Positions 49,252 through 62,904 of a stretch of 64,000 bases of DNA are shown here, in pieces. This stretch comes from Batillaria attramentaria (taxonomy: Eukaryota > Mollusca > Gastropoda > Batillariidae): contig JACVVK020000203.1 in the NCBI GenBank assembly GCA_018292915.2, positions 22,501 through 86,500 on the forward strand, in the 5' to 3' direction. A program made the position numbers and the translations under genes. The notes below the pieces were generated by a model. The model worked only from the letters and a program-made list of their open reading frames with translations. It was not told the origin of the DNA and did no database searches. Numbering within the stretch: the first letter of the stretch is position 1; every line of letters starts with the position of its first letter.

Positions 49252-49975
49252 AATAATAATAATATTGCTTTGATACAGGCGCTTTTTCCCAAATATTTGG
49301 ATCAAAGAGCCGTGAGCTATACCCAACACACATGTTCACATGAATCACACGCATTTTCTTTTTTTTTTTTTTTTTTGCTGCCCCAACTCTTTTTTCCAGC
49401 TCCAGTGGTGTTCCTCCCAGGTCATGGGTGGAATCCACGGAGGGCTCGAAGGCTGGGGCAATTTTTATTATGCATGATGATGGAGATGAGGATGATGGTA
49501 AGATGATGCTATGGAGGTCCATGTGGTTTGGGACTGCGGGACAGGGCCGCATTCCACGCTTCCTGTCATAAATATCCCGGCGTTCACCAGGCCCGGGAAC
49601 TACGGCACCTGCGGTGCCGGCCGTGTAATCATCCACATCATAAGACGTGTCATACCAAGGGAAGCACCCCCAAAGTCGCACCCGTGAAGTGGGTGAAGCT
49701 CGGCTGTGTGGCAACAGCCTCCCCATTGGGCCCATAGCACACCCACTCTGGGTAGGAGCCGACCTAGGTAGGAAAAATCCCGCTTGTCTCGGCTGGGATT
49801 CGAACCCGGGTCTCCCAGTCCATGGTCCGAAGTGCTAACCACTACACTACGGGGGCCGGTCACACGCATTTTCTGTGACACTGGATACTGAAGACACTGA
49901 ACACATAACAATCACGTGTTGCGAAGGGCCAGCTCAGCAATTTAAGTTTCGAAATTGTAGAATTGTATATATATT
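49252..49975 (-). mobile_element. SINE family C, 3' part, split by a family B SINE
   Basis: The 3' part of family C runs from an ATT tail near 49252 to 49359 and resumes at 49875-49975 after the family B insert. It lacks the tRNA head. Confidence 0.75.
49360..49859 (-). mobile_element. SINE family B inserted into a SINE family C copy
   Basis: A complete copy with an A-tail. The 15-bp target duplication TCACACGCATTTTCT is at 49345-49359 and 49860-49874. The target site is inside an older family C element, giving a nested insertion. Confidence 0.93.
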
Positions 49976-51020
49976 TTCGAATTATTATTGTCAACAAGGA
50001 CTGATGCAGGTAATTTGTTCAAAATAAAATATGATGTTCTGAACAGCATCGGAGAATATGAATGCTGTTTTTTTTATCGTGTAGGGGGAAAGCAACGGTG
50101 GGATTCCAACACAGTATATTTGGATTACATACATCCCAATCAGAACCTTGTGAGGTTCTGTGTGGTGCTGAACTTCCTTACAACTTAAGTATGATTGCCT
50201 TTTTGGCCTGGGCTTGAAGGGGTGTGGACCGCGCTGTAAACTGCGGAACTCATCGCTACCGTCCATCAGTAGTGATGGTAACGATCAGGCTCACTGGTTG
50301 CATTTAAAGTACGTCCTTTGCCTCAGCACAGGAGCGATGTATGGACCTTCACTGAAAAGGTGTGTTCAAATGCAAAAGTATCCAATGGCCAGCATGGGAT
50401 TTTCCACACATTACTGTCATGTATTTACAGATAGAATGCAGCCACATTTCACCAGCATACACACATAAGTTAATCACAAATGAAAAATGATCACACTGCT
50501 TGCCCTCCGATCAGTTTCGTGGGGAGGGGAGCCTCATCATGATCTACTTCAGTCCCAGAAACACTGCAAACAGATGGCAATCACCGTGAACACATGGCAA
50601 TCAGAAATGCCAACAATGTGATAAGAACACAAATGACACTGAGACAGATTACTGATAACCCCTGATTTACCTTTTTCAATATAGTTTAAAGTTGTGATTT
50701 TCTACCTGCATAAAAATAAACAAAAAATGACATCCTACACTGACCTCTTATGCTTTGTAGCCTCTAATCTTCGTCACTTGCAATCAAACACTAAACCTCA
50801 TTTTCCCTACGTTACTACACATACAAAGTCTCAGTGACTATTTGCGACCCTACATCAGACTGCTACTAATACATGTATAAGGGGCTCCAAACAGTTTTTA
50901 GTCTCCTCCATCAAGGAAAACGCTAAATTTTCCTGTTGAACAAAATGCTGTACACAGCACTCTGCAAATCCATAAAAATTCATCAAGAAATTTCCAGACA
51001 CACAGACCAACCGTAGAGTT
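49976..51020. other. No gene recognised
   Basis: Unique intergenic sequence. A 66-codon frame at 49988-50188 has no known domain. Confidence 0.4.
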
Positions 51021-51035
51021 AAGTATGACTTCAAA

Positions 51036-51522
51036 CCGGCCCCCGTAGTGTAGTGGTTGGCACTTTGGACCATGGACTGGGAGACCCGGGTTCGAGTCCC
51101 AGCCGAGGCAAGCGGGATTTTTCTACCTAGGTCGGCTCCTATCCAGAGTGCCTGTGCTATGGGCCCAATGGGGAGGCTGTTGCCACACAGCCGAGATCCA
51201 CCCACTTCACGGGTGCGACTTTGGGGGTGCTTCCCTCGGTATGACACCTCTTATGATCCCTGTGGATGATTATATGGCCAGCACTGCAGGTGCTGTAGTT
51301 TCCGGGCCTGGTTAATGCCGGGATATTTATGACAGGAAGCGTGGAATATGCGGCCCTGTCCCGCAGTCCCAAACCACACAGACCTCCATAGCATCATCTT
51401 ACCATCATCCTCATCTCCATCATCATGCATTATAAAAATTGCCCCAGCTTCCGAGCCCTCTGTGGATTCCACCCATTACCAGGGAGGAACAAAGATTTGC
51501 GGCAAAAAGAAAAGAAAAAAAA
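51036..51522 (+). mobile_element. SINE family B, plus-strand copy
   Basis: A complete head and body with an A-rich tail ending near 51522. The target duplication AGTATGACTTCAAA is at 51022-51035 and 51523-51536. Confidence 0.92.
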
Positions 51523-51888
51523 AGTATGACTTCAAAGAGATTCCAGTGCAAGTTCTTTGCAATCACTGTGGCGACCCCCCCTCGCTCCGCTGTCGCCTGT
51601 TAGGCGACGGACCCGGAGCAGGCCGCGTGCACTTTTGTACTAAAGGCCAGGCCAAAATTCATGCCCATGTCTATTGTTTTCAGACTGACCTGGCATGGAT
51701 TTTACTCACAAAACGAACACCTGAAAAAGGACGTTTTTTTGTTTTTTTTTGTTTTTGTTTTTAAGTTGTTATAGAGAAACAACTTTATGAGACGGGGCAG
51801 AATTTTGCCAACAAGCAGCAAGTTTCAGTGATACAAAACAAGACTGTGACGTTTCTCCACACAATACTTACTTTCACGCACACAGTGG

Positions 51889-52046
51889 TACTGGAGCGTT
51901 GGACTTTCAATCCTGGGCCGAGAGTTCGAATCCTGGCCGCTGGGGCCAAATATTTGTGCTGGCCTTTTTCTCGTTGCCCCGTCTTTGATATCACCATTAT
52001 GTGGGGGAAAAGGACGTTAAACTCCTAAACACCCACCCACCCTCTC
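51889..52046 (+). mobile_element. SINE family A, 5'-shortened copy
   Basis: Part of the head with box B (GAGTTCGAATCCTGG) and the whole body are present. The CACCCACCCACC tail continues into CT repeats and C-rich DNA. Confidence 0.8.
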
Positions 52047-53375
52047 TCTCTCTCCCTCCCTTCTTCCCCCCCCCCGCCCCACCCCCACCCACGGTCACGT
52101 GGCTAATCGGTCGAGGTCGTAGGGGATCTAGTGTCATTGGTAGAACTTGGAGAGGGGAGAACCGGCAACAATAACTACAAAGACAAAATAAAATGAAGTT
52201 TGGAGAAACAACTTTGTAGGACGGGGCCGTTCCTCCTTTTTCAGTTTTTTTGCAACGCCGTAAACTGGAAGAACTGAGAGCAACATTTTCGTGATATTAT
52301 TTCCGGGTAAAGCAGGACTATGATATATTCGGCCGAGTTTATCCCTCGGCCCATTTCCGGCCATCATACATTACGACACACGAGGTACACGTCTCGATCT
52401 CAAAAGTGGCGGTGACGTTTCCAACATAAAGTCAAGTGTTTGTTCACATGGGCATCGCAGCGAGAGGTAGCCCTGCATCCAAAGAACTGGAAAGCTGAGA
52501 AATCGCGCGACTTGCCGTCTTCACCGTGATCGTCTTCTGTTGAGATGGGTTTTCCCACAGCCACTAATTTTAGACTCGAGTAAGTTGTATGTGGAACGCA
52601 TCTATCTCCAACCTGTTGTTTGTGGACGCGAAACGCTGCCGGCCACGACCGGAACTCATCGGTAGTTGTAGCAGTGGTTAGTCCTGTCGGCAAGTTGCTA
52701 GTGACTAAACAACCATCGAAACCATCGACTTGTATCTGTCAGGGCCGTTTTAGCTGGCATGCAATACTGACGGGGAGACGCGTGCAGCGAAACTTGTGAC
52801 AACTTTTTGCATCTTTTCTAAAGAAATTGGAAGTACTAGGAATAGGATGAATGAAAATTCACCATCAAGACGAATGAAACGTTTACATGATTTCAGCCGG
52901 TGTGTGTGGAAACTATGATTCAGGTTTAAAAAAGCGTATTAGTCAGTGTGCCCGGGCCCGCGGCTTGATTAGACCAACCATCCAAATTACAATACACATA
53001 TATCGCTATTCATTGTTGTATTTGGCTCTGTTATCTTTCAGCAGAGACACTGTTAATTGAGTGTAAGCAGAACTTGTGACTCAACAGATTTCCAGAGTTG
53101 TAACTTGACATTCCAGATTCCATAAAATTATTACACTCCTTACTTTGGCTCAGTATAGTTCGCACCCTTGGGTTGTATCAGGCGAGCTGTACCAATGCAG
53201 CCAGGCTCATTTAGTATACACTTCAGCTGCTTAGTTTAATTGGTTAAGATTTAGGGTTTTGGTTACAAAGACAATGATGCATTTTGTAGTTGTCAGGATA
53301 TGTTAATGTAATGCTGATCCCACAGAAACTTTCCAAATTATGTAGCTAACAAGTGTATGTATGGCTTTTCCACAG
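52047..53375. other. Upstream region of the TIR caspase
   Basis: An acceptor (CTTTTCCACAG) ends at 53375, eleven bases before the start codon, so a non-coding first exon must lie upstream, perhaps in the CG-richer part at 52380-52790. I could not fix its donor. Confidence 0.4.
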
Positions 53376-53386
53376 AATACCTAGCT

Positions 53387-55434
53387 ATGGCTGAGGGAGG
53401 CGTTCCTGATTTGGAGACTGACGCTGACCTTGATTCAGATCAGGGATATCAGGAGTCTGGCTTTGGTAAGAGGATTTATAGTGATATTAACTCAGATCAG
53501 TGAATGATACAACTTTGGCTTGTGATCTGATAGATAGGTTTAATGCTATATGCTGTATTCATTACAAGTCGTTGAGCATTCTTTTCCCTACATGCTGTCA
53601 GGTTTCATTCATGAAAAAAAAAAGTGTTAATTGTTACTTGTACATGTACATTGTCACCTCATAATTTCACATGTTTGTTTCTAGTTCTTACTTAGGATCT
53701 TTATGTCTCAGTGCTCATTTTATGCAGCTACCGCGAAAACAATATTCAAGATTTCCATGAAATGAATGTTTCTCCCTCATCACATGACTTTCAGGGTCTG
53801 TCCAGAGCAGTGCAAGTTCTGTGAGGCACTCATTTTTGGAGATCACTGATGATGACATCAAGGAATACAAGCACACATTTCCAGAGGATCTCAAGCCAGA
53901 GTATCAAGATGCAGTGATTCTCTACACAGAAGCTGATAGGAAGAGGGTTCTACAGTTCATAGCAAATGTCAGCCAGTTACAGTTGCAAGTTGGACCAAAT
54001 CGCACGGAAAAACTTGTGGTCAGTTTGTATGATGAGGTTTTGACTGCGCAGACCCGCATTGGGGAACTTGAAAAAGTCTTGAAGTACTGCACATTTGTAC
54101 TTCTTTTTTGTACAGAAGACTTCTTCAAAGATTCCTGGACTGAATTTTCAGGCCAGGCGTGTTTGCTGAATGCAATTGAGGAGAGAGTGTGGTCAGTTGT
54201 GCCGATATGGACACTTCCAAAGAGAACATTTAAATCCCCTATGTTGACGGCTTTAAAGGGTGTCAGTTATCACGATGAGCAAAATCCTGACTTTTCTTCC
54301 ATAAAAACGTTGTTTGAAGGCAGGATTCAGGAGCGACTGAAAAAAGCAGAGGCTCAGACGCACAGGAGAATATTGCATATCATACGGGTGAAGGCAGAAG
54401 AGGTTAGGAGAAATGAGAGGAGAGAAAGGGATGTTCAGCTTGAGTTGAAAATCAGCAGAGCAGAGAAGGAAAGACAGGCAGTGGAGATGAGGATCAGAGA
54501 AATTGAAACAATGCAATCCCTGGAAAAACAGCGAAAAGAGTTGCACGTTAGAGAGTCGGAGGCAGGTCAGGCCTTGGAAGGATGGAGCAGAGCACAGATG
54601 CAGCAGGAAATGAGATCAGACATGAGTAATCCATATGCTGTGCCACAAGGAAGACAACATCAAGGAGATTCAAATGCAACAAGCTGCCAAACAGCTCCTC
54701 CATCTGTTGAGGTAAAATATTTTGTGTAACATATCTCACACTTTTGTGAGGTTACAGACAGAACAGTTGTAGTGAAATTCACACCCAAGAAGCAATTTGT
54801 GAAGATTTAATTAGATAATATTTCTTATGTAAAATATCTGTTGATTTGGCATTTTTCCAAGCTACAAGGTGGGAAACATTTTCTCAGGTTTTGACCCCCC
54901 CCCCCCCCCCCCCAAAAAAAAGAAGAAAAAGCAAAACTTCAGCTTTGAAAAGGGTGTGTCTGTGTCTGTGCATGTGTCTGTGTTTGTGAACTCTACTGGT
55001 TAATCTTAATCATCTTGTGTCAGTGGAGGGGACGGTGCCTGGAAGTTCCTCACATTCTTCCCCGTCATCATGCACTTTGCAATTAAAACAGGAGCTCAGG
55101 GGTGATGACAATGAGTCTCTTAATTCTGAAGTTCAGGGGTTGCTCAGCAGATCAAGACAACTTGGTGTCACCAGTGAGGTCATGTTTTAACAGCTTCGTC
55201 GTCCAGTTGGGACAACATGCAGTGTATTTTGTGTCTTTTGAGCATTTGAATGTGACGGGATGTATGTGGATAGCATACACCCAAAATCTGTTGACAGTTC
55301 AGTCATGTTCACATATGTCTGTACTTCACTGTTATATTCCATGCAAAGTTTGCATAAACTTTTAATTGCGTCAGCGTCCTTTTTTTCTATTCTGTAGGAA
55401 CTCTGCAGCAGATTGTCTGCAGTCACAGCCAGTG

Positions 55435-55472
<38 letters not shown>

Positions 55473-55492
55473 GACACTCGCACGTGCGCGCG

Positions 55493-55550
<58 letters not shown>

Positions 55551-58500
55551 GACACATGCGCATGCACGCACACACACTTCTTTTTTTTTCAGTGGAATTA
55601 TTTTGATCTAATGGCACTAATCTGGGCTTTCCCACACTATTACATCATGTTAAACTTTGACAGGACGGTACCATTTGCAAAAGATTTGTTGAAAAATGTT
55701 CCGTGTGTAGAATACCAACTTGTATTACATATACATGTATTTCCTTTTTAGCAGCTGACCCTCGGAAAGTCACAGTCAGAGAAGTTGAGGAGGGCACAGG
55801 AATGCACGGGCTTTTCCAGGTCATATGTGGCAAAAATCCTCCTGTGGTAAGCAGAACAACTATTGCAACTGTTACTGATAACGCCAATAATAATTTAAAA
55901 ATTTTTTTTTTTAAATCAGAACTGTGCAACTCTTCCCCAGCTCCAGTGGTATTCCTCCTGTGTTGTGGGCGGAATTCACGGTTGGCTTGGAAGCTGTGCA
56001 GTTTTTATTATGCATGATAATGCTGTGGATGTCCATGTGGTTTGAGACATTCCACGCTTCCTGCCATGAATATCCCGGCATTAACTAGGCCCGGGAACTA
56101 CAGCATCTGCAATGCTGGCTGTGTAATCATCCACGTCGTGAGATGTTTCATTAACAAGGGAAGCAGCCTCAAAGTCGCACGTATGGAGCGTGCAAGTCTC
56201 GGCTGTGTCACGACAGCTTTCCTATTGGGCCCATAGTACACCTGTTTGAGGTAGGAAAAACCCCACTTGCCTCAGCTGGGATTCAAACCCGAGTCAGCTG
56301 TTCCATGGCCCAAAGTGCTAACCTCTACGCTGTGGGGGGGGGGGGGGGGGGGGGGCCGTTAACGTGTTTGGTCTCACTTGTCAGGTACTGTGCACTCTAG
56401 GTTTGAATCTGTATGTGACAAACATGGTACAAAAAACATTTAGTCATCTTACATCCAATTTAATTCTGTGGGCAGTTTCCAAACGTGTTGCTAAAACGTC
56501 TTGCTGGGAAGGGAGACTGGCAATATTTCCTAGCTGTTAATGTTCAAGGGGTGAGCGGTGGTTTAATAGGTAGCGCATCTGAACGGCCGTCACCAATGTC
56601 ATGGCGATGAAGCGTGGGTTCGAGCCCGGGTCGAGCTTGTAATATGTGATACTGTTTTTTCCTGGCTACTGGGCTGCTCATCAGGGGTTTCTGTCCGGGT
56701 CATCCGGCTTTCCTCCCCCAGCAAAATTGTTTTTAAAATTTTTTTTAAAAAGGATAGGTATTGGGTGGTGCTGCACCGCGGCGACGCGCTTCCCCCAGGG
56801 GAAGCAGCCCGAATTTCCCGAAAGGGATAATAAAGTAGTAAAAAAATATATTAAAAAAAGACACTGAGGTTGCTAAAAGATAAATAAATCAATGGTTGTT
56901 TTGTACCAGCATTTGTTTTTTAACATGCGTATCTAAGTAGAGAAAATCCAAAATTGGTTAGTTTTGCTTTTCCCTTACAATTGCTGATGCAGATGCTGTT
57001 TGGTTTTAAGTCGGGTGATTTCTTTTCTCACAACAGGACATCTATCCCATGGTTCACGACATGCGAGGGGTGTTTCTGCTCATCAGTAATGAAAATTTTG
57101 CACGGGCACGACAGGGTGAGGCTGGTGGTCCAGAAGATCGGACTGGAAGTGGAGCAAAAGTTGACGTCATTAGTTTGAAAAAACTATTTGACGGGCTTCA
57201 TTTTGAAGTCGTTTTAAAGAAGGACTTGACAGCAGAGGTATGTACCATCCCAGTGCTTTATATCCGCATCGGACACCCATCATAGACTGATTCATTTTCA
57301 AAATGTTGAATTGCTTTATTTGTGCTACAGTGGCAGTGATGTCACTGGTGCCCGGACACAGGACTATGACCGATAGACTTGGCCAAATGTCCGATGAAAA
57401 AACTGTCCAGAAGGACAGATGTCCGTTTGTTTATTTCAAGAGGGGGTCATATGTCCGATTGCGTTTCTGTTGATCACGGACAAACTAGTGACATTTTTCC
57501 AAGTGAGGGCTGCCGCCTTCAGCTACTCGGGGAGCTTGCTCGATTGCGCAGAGAATATTTTTAGTTGCACGCATGTAAAGCAAGTAACGTGTGGTATTCC
57601 CTAAAAGAAGCCCTCTGATTGGCAAAGAGTTTAACCCTGACCTGTGTTTATGTGGTTCCTGTTTTACAATGCTTTATTGTTGCGCGCCAGAATGTCCTAT
57701 TGTTTCATTCCAATTCAGGACGAATGTCCTGTTCATCTGCCACCTTCCAGGACATTTGTCCTATAGGGTTTCAAGCTCCAGTGACATCCCTGCAGTGGAC
57801 AATATTTGGGACAAATGTCCTATATGTTTTTGGTCAGCCAGGATATTTGTCCTATTGTAGTTCCCACAAATGTGAAACCTTGCCATCTCAAAGCAAGTAG
57901 GGGGCGCCGGGGTGGTCGAATGGTAGAGCGTTGGACTTCTAATGCTCGGGTCGTGAGTTCGATCCCGGCTGGGGCCAAATATTTGTGCTGGCTTTTTTAT
58001 CGTTACCCCGTCTTTGATATCACCCTATGTGGTGGAAAAGGACGTTAAACCCCCAAACACGCACCCACCCTCAAAGCAAGTAGAGACAGTTAACAGTGTA
58101 AAACGCTTATTGTGTTACTCAGGACGAAATAAAAACAACCAAATAAACTGAGTTTTCTTTATTAAGGGTCACAAGAAGAAGTGTACATACAAAAATATTA
58201 TGTACTGTATATTATATACCGGAGTTGAGACAGCACTAGAAGAACATGTATCAAGGAAGCTTTGATTTCTACACTGTTGTCAATGTTTCTTCTTTTTTCT
58301 TTTTGGGAAGGGGGGGGGGGGGGGGCTGTGGGTTACTTGAAAGCATTTAAAGCATCACTACTATGCGATTACACGTATGTACTTGCTGTGCATTTTCACT
58401 TTTTAGGTTTTTTTTACATATGAATACTGCAATACTAAATACAGTGGAATCCGGATGTATTAAAGGCCCTCGGGACCAAAAAATTTTATTAATACATCCG

Positions 58501-60880
58501 GATTATCATTACATCCATAATCCGGTTATAGTAATATTTTTGTAGGCTTTATTAATACATCCGGCACATCGGTTGTAGTAATATTTTCAAAGGTTTTATT
58601 ACTACATCTGGCACATCGGTTGTAGTAATATTTTCAAAGGTTTTATTGCTACATCCGGCGCATTGGGTAAACTAGCCCGATGACAAGGCCGACTAACCAG
58701 ACGATGACGTCGCTAAATCGTGGTGTAACCCAGGAAACACGAATTAAAATAATTTTGTTTTCAAAATGTTCTTTCCCCTCTCTTCATTTATGCTTTCAGA
58801 TCAAAAGACTAGGTGGCATATGCTTGCTTATTTATTGATTCGTTTGATGTCAATGTTACCATGCTTACGTTGGGGTGGATTTCGATCTCAGATATAATTG
58901 TTGCTGACAAAACTGTTGTTGGCCCTTGCCTTTTTGAACCAGCTCAACAGCGCACTGTCTACTTTCGGTTCTCAGTACTGGTAATCTCTCACGCTTCCTC
59001 TGTGCATTCGTGCCACCATAGAATTGTTTCTTCAACGTTTCTGCGTTTTTCACAGTCAGGCTGACAGTACCCTGACAAACCTTGAACTTACGCGCAGCAT
59101 CCGCCTGTTTCATCTTCTTGGTCTCTATTTCTTTTAGGAGCTCAATTTTTCGTTTCAATGGAAGAACATTTCGTTTGGTCGCCATCTTGGAAAAGGGAGA
59201 TTACTCTAGAACAATATTAATACAACCGGAGTCCAGCTTCCCCCGGGACTTGAATATAACTTTACTACATGCGGATTATTACTACATCCGGAGTCTAAAA
59301 TATTACTACAACCGGCGGAAATTAGTAGAGAACATGAACAGCTGGGACCGGGACCCAAAAATTCCTTTACTACAGCCGGATTATTACTACATCAGGCCTT
59401 TAATACATCTGGATTCCACTGTAATATTACTGAGATTAGAATTGCCAGATTGATCAGCATTGAAACATGCTGATTTTTCACACTTTTATTTTTCAGGAGA
59501 TCAAGACAGAAGTGCAGGAACAGTGCAGAAGAATGGACCTTGAGATGAACTGTTTTGTTTGCGCCATACTTTCACATGGCAGAGAGCACAGTATATTGTG
59601 TGTGGATGGCAGTTTACTGCCAGTTGCGTCTTTGTATACGATATGCAGTGCTGTCCCACCTGTTCAAAATAAGCCTAAAGTCTTCATTGTGCAGGCATGT
59701 CAGGGGGGTAAGTTTTACGGTAATATTTTACTTACTCATGTTGCTTGTCAATTTTGATTATTTCTCAGCAGATTCACAGATTAGCAGATCATGCTTGCTA
59801 CAGTATCCCCCTAGGATGATGAGGAAATGGTGCATTCTAGATCAATGACATCTGTAAACATTTTACCAGAGAAGATCTACATGGGTAATTAAATCTTACC
59901 AGAGCACAGCATCCTCATCCCACCAGTGTGGCTGTCACCAGGACTTTTTTCTTTTATGCCCGTGGTTAGAGGCGTCAGCAGTTTACTGAATCTCAGTGAA
60001 TTAAAAAGTACTTTACCCTAGTATTTATTTTTCTATTGCTCCTTCACAGTGCAAGAAAGTGTCTCCCACAGTGTGCATACAGATGCTGAAGTGAATCAGG
60101 GGCAGCCGCAGCATGACTTTGTAAGTGTGTTCTCAGTTTTAAGTCTGTGCCATATTTGTTGCTGAAAGATGGAGAAGAACAATATATCAACTGCGTATTT
60201 ATCGATATGCGTTTTGTGTTCATGTGCGAACTGTACCACCCACTTTATCCTGCCTCCACCCAACCCCCATCCTGTTTAAAATCAGATAACTATGTCCAAC
60301 AAGTAGAAAATACAAAAGATTGCGTTTTAGTGTTGGTACTTGTAGATAGCTTTGTTGCTTTGCTCCAATTTCAATTCTGTTTGGCAAATTTCAGCAGCCT
60401 CTTTCAGAGCTGGGTCCATGATTAAAAATAAAGACTTCCTCCCTAAATTCTTGTGAGATGATGTATTTGCCACAGGGTGATGGACTGCCTGATTTACCAG
60501 ACCCGCCGGATGACCAGTTGGACCTGGAGGTTGACAGCTGTCCAGAAGGTTCTGACGTCTTCCTGCTCCTGTCCAGCATTCCAGGTAGACCACAGCAGTA
60601 GCCTTTACCAGTCACTCATTCTTGTTAAGCATTCAGCAAAATGTCACTGTTAATTGAATCAAATGTGATTCACGGTGCTGACACTTAGATCTGAAAGCAT
60701 TCTGAAACACAGTGCAAAGAGCACTGCAAAAATCAGACACGATTAACAGTTCTTTGAAGGTTCTTACTTCAGCAAACATGAGCATGTTCAAAGTGCAACA
60801 CTCCCACTAAGCCAAATTTAAATCCAACTGATGATTTTTTTTTAAGTGAGGCCACTGGTGCACAACCCCAAACTTACCTG

Positions 60881-60911
<31 letters not shown>

Positions 60912-62871
60912 CATAGCTCTTATAGAGCGCCGTTCTCCAACTTCAAGGACTCGCTACGCGTTAAAGCACACACACACACACACACACACACACGCTATTT
61001 ACATCCCCTCAGCGTACATACAATTGGCAGTGCAACGAACTCATGATGTGCACAGACAGACTTAACAGAGGTTTAGTTATCGACGGCTTGGCGGAAGAGG
61101 TAGGTCTTCAGATGCGATTTAAACAGAGGCAGTGAGGTCTGAAGGCGGAGTTCAATTGGCAAGGAGTTAGACAGTCGGGGCTAAAAAGCTGAGAGAGCGC
61201 TCTCCGGCAGTTTTCATGTTACGCTTCGGAATTTTGAGAAGTTTTTCACTAGCGGAACGCAGGGTGCACGACGGTTGATACTTACAGAGTAAGGCCGACA
61301 GGTAGGGAGGAAGAGAACCTTTGAAGAAACGGAATGCGAAAGTGGCGATTTAGAGCTTGTATATCATTTATGATTAAGACAGGCAATTTCCAGCATCGAG
61401 TGCAACTGTTCTAAATCAAACGTCGTCTTCTGTGATGCGTAGCTAGTCACCTAAATATACAAATACATACTGCCTGTCTGTTTCAGGCTTCAAGTCTCTC
61501 AGAGGCGTTTTGGGTTCCTGGTTCATCCAGTGCTTGGTGGAAGTTTTCTCAGAGCATGCCCATGAAATGGATCTCAACGGTCTTGCTGATAAGGTGAGAT
61601 TCTAGTTTGGCTCTGTCTTTGCCAAATGTATATTTTGTTGGGGGGGTGAGGGGGGGGGGGGTCACATCTTATGGGCTGTCACTGAAATTTCAGCAAGTTG
61701 TTGACATTGCATTGGGCTAAAGTACATGTATGTGTAAAAGAAAACATTTGGGATATCCTGACCAGCCCTAACCATAACGCATGACTATAAACCTTTTCTC
61801 TGGCAGCAAAGAAGGAATTATGCTGTCGTGGATGGCAAATCTTAAAAATCTGGAAGCAATATTCTGTGGAAAAATGAAATAGCATTTCTGAGTTTTGCAT
61901 GCAAAATTATCATAAAAAGCATACCGTTTACTTAGTCTTAGCACATCGTAAGACAGTTCTAGAAAAGAGTGTCTTCTGACATGTCCTCTTCACACCTGAC
62001 GTGTCGTATGTATTTGGCCTTATGTCAGATCAGGAGCGTATGGTCATGGAAGCAATATTCTTCTGGGGAAAACTGAAACAGCATTTCTCAGTTCTGCATG
62101 CATAAGTATCATAAAAAGCATACAGTTTACTTATTGTGTCTTAGCACATCTTAAGACATTTCTAGAAAAGAGTGTCTTCTGACATGTCCTCTTCACACCT
62201 GCCACATGTATTTGGCCTTATGTCAGATCAGGAGCGTATAGTCGCAGAAGTCTCACCATACTTTGTGTCGCCAGCATTGAAAACCCTGAACACTGAAGCA
62301 GTTATGCAGGATGCTGACCTGGATCATCATCAACAAGTGTAAAGCTTTGCATAAGCATGAACTGGTTCATTTTTCCAGTTGATTTTGTTTGTGTTGGTTC
62401 GCCCTTCATCACGGTTTGCCAGTTATCCCACTCAAAATATTGGTCTAAAAAATTGTCAACATCCTAACCTGAACACCATTGCTAGAGTTTCACTTGACAT
62501 CACTTGACAACACAAAGCACTCAAAATACCTTTTACTCTCATTTAATTCAAGCGATCAGACCCTTTTTTAGTCAAGGGGTCTTACTCTTACTCTGCATGT
62601 GCAACCCTGTTTTTGTTTACACTACTTTCCTAATTTACTAGCTCTTGGGTGTGTTTGTTGTTTTACTGAAACAGTATAATCGGATGACATTTTGTACTAA
62701 CGCTATTATATGGTGTCGGCCTCAGTGGTCTGTTATGAAAAGTTAATTTCCACATATTTTTCTTTTAAGTCCAGCCATTTTGGAGTTACTGGAGGGTTTG
62801 GTTTAATGGATGTGTACAGCATAATGCTTTGTGTGCAAATTTGCTATAGCCGACGCTTTACAGAGATCTGC

Positions 62872-62904
<33 letters not shown>

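Noticed and set aside
49528..49737. 69-codon frame starting MGLRDRAAFHASCHKYPG, seen also at 32283 and 41065
   Set aside because: It is the repeated body of family B SINEs; conservation is due to recent copying, not to coding.
49988..50188. 66-codon frame between the caspase genes
   Set aside because: No recognisable family, no neighbouring exon and no good initiation or splice signals.
55937..56017. Continuation of the TIR-caspase frame into 55847-56017
   Set aside because: This is intronic sequence followed by a family B SINE; the donor CTGTG|GTAAGC at 55847 fits the paralogue.
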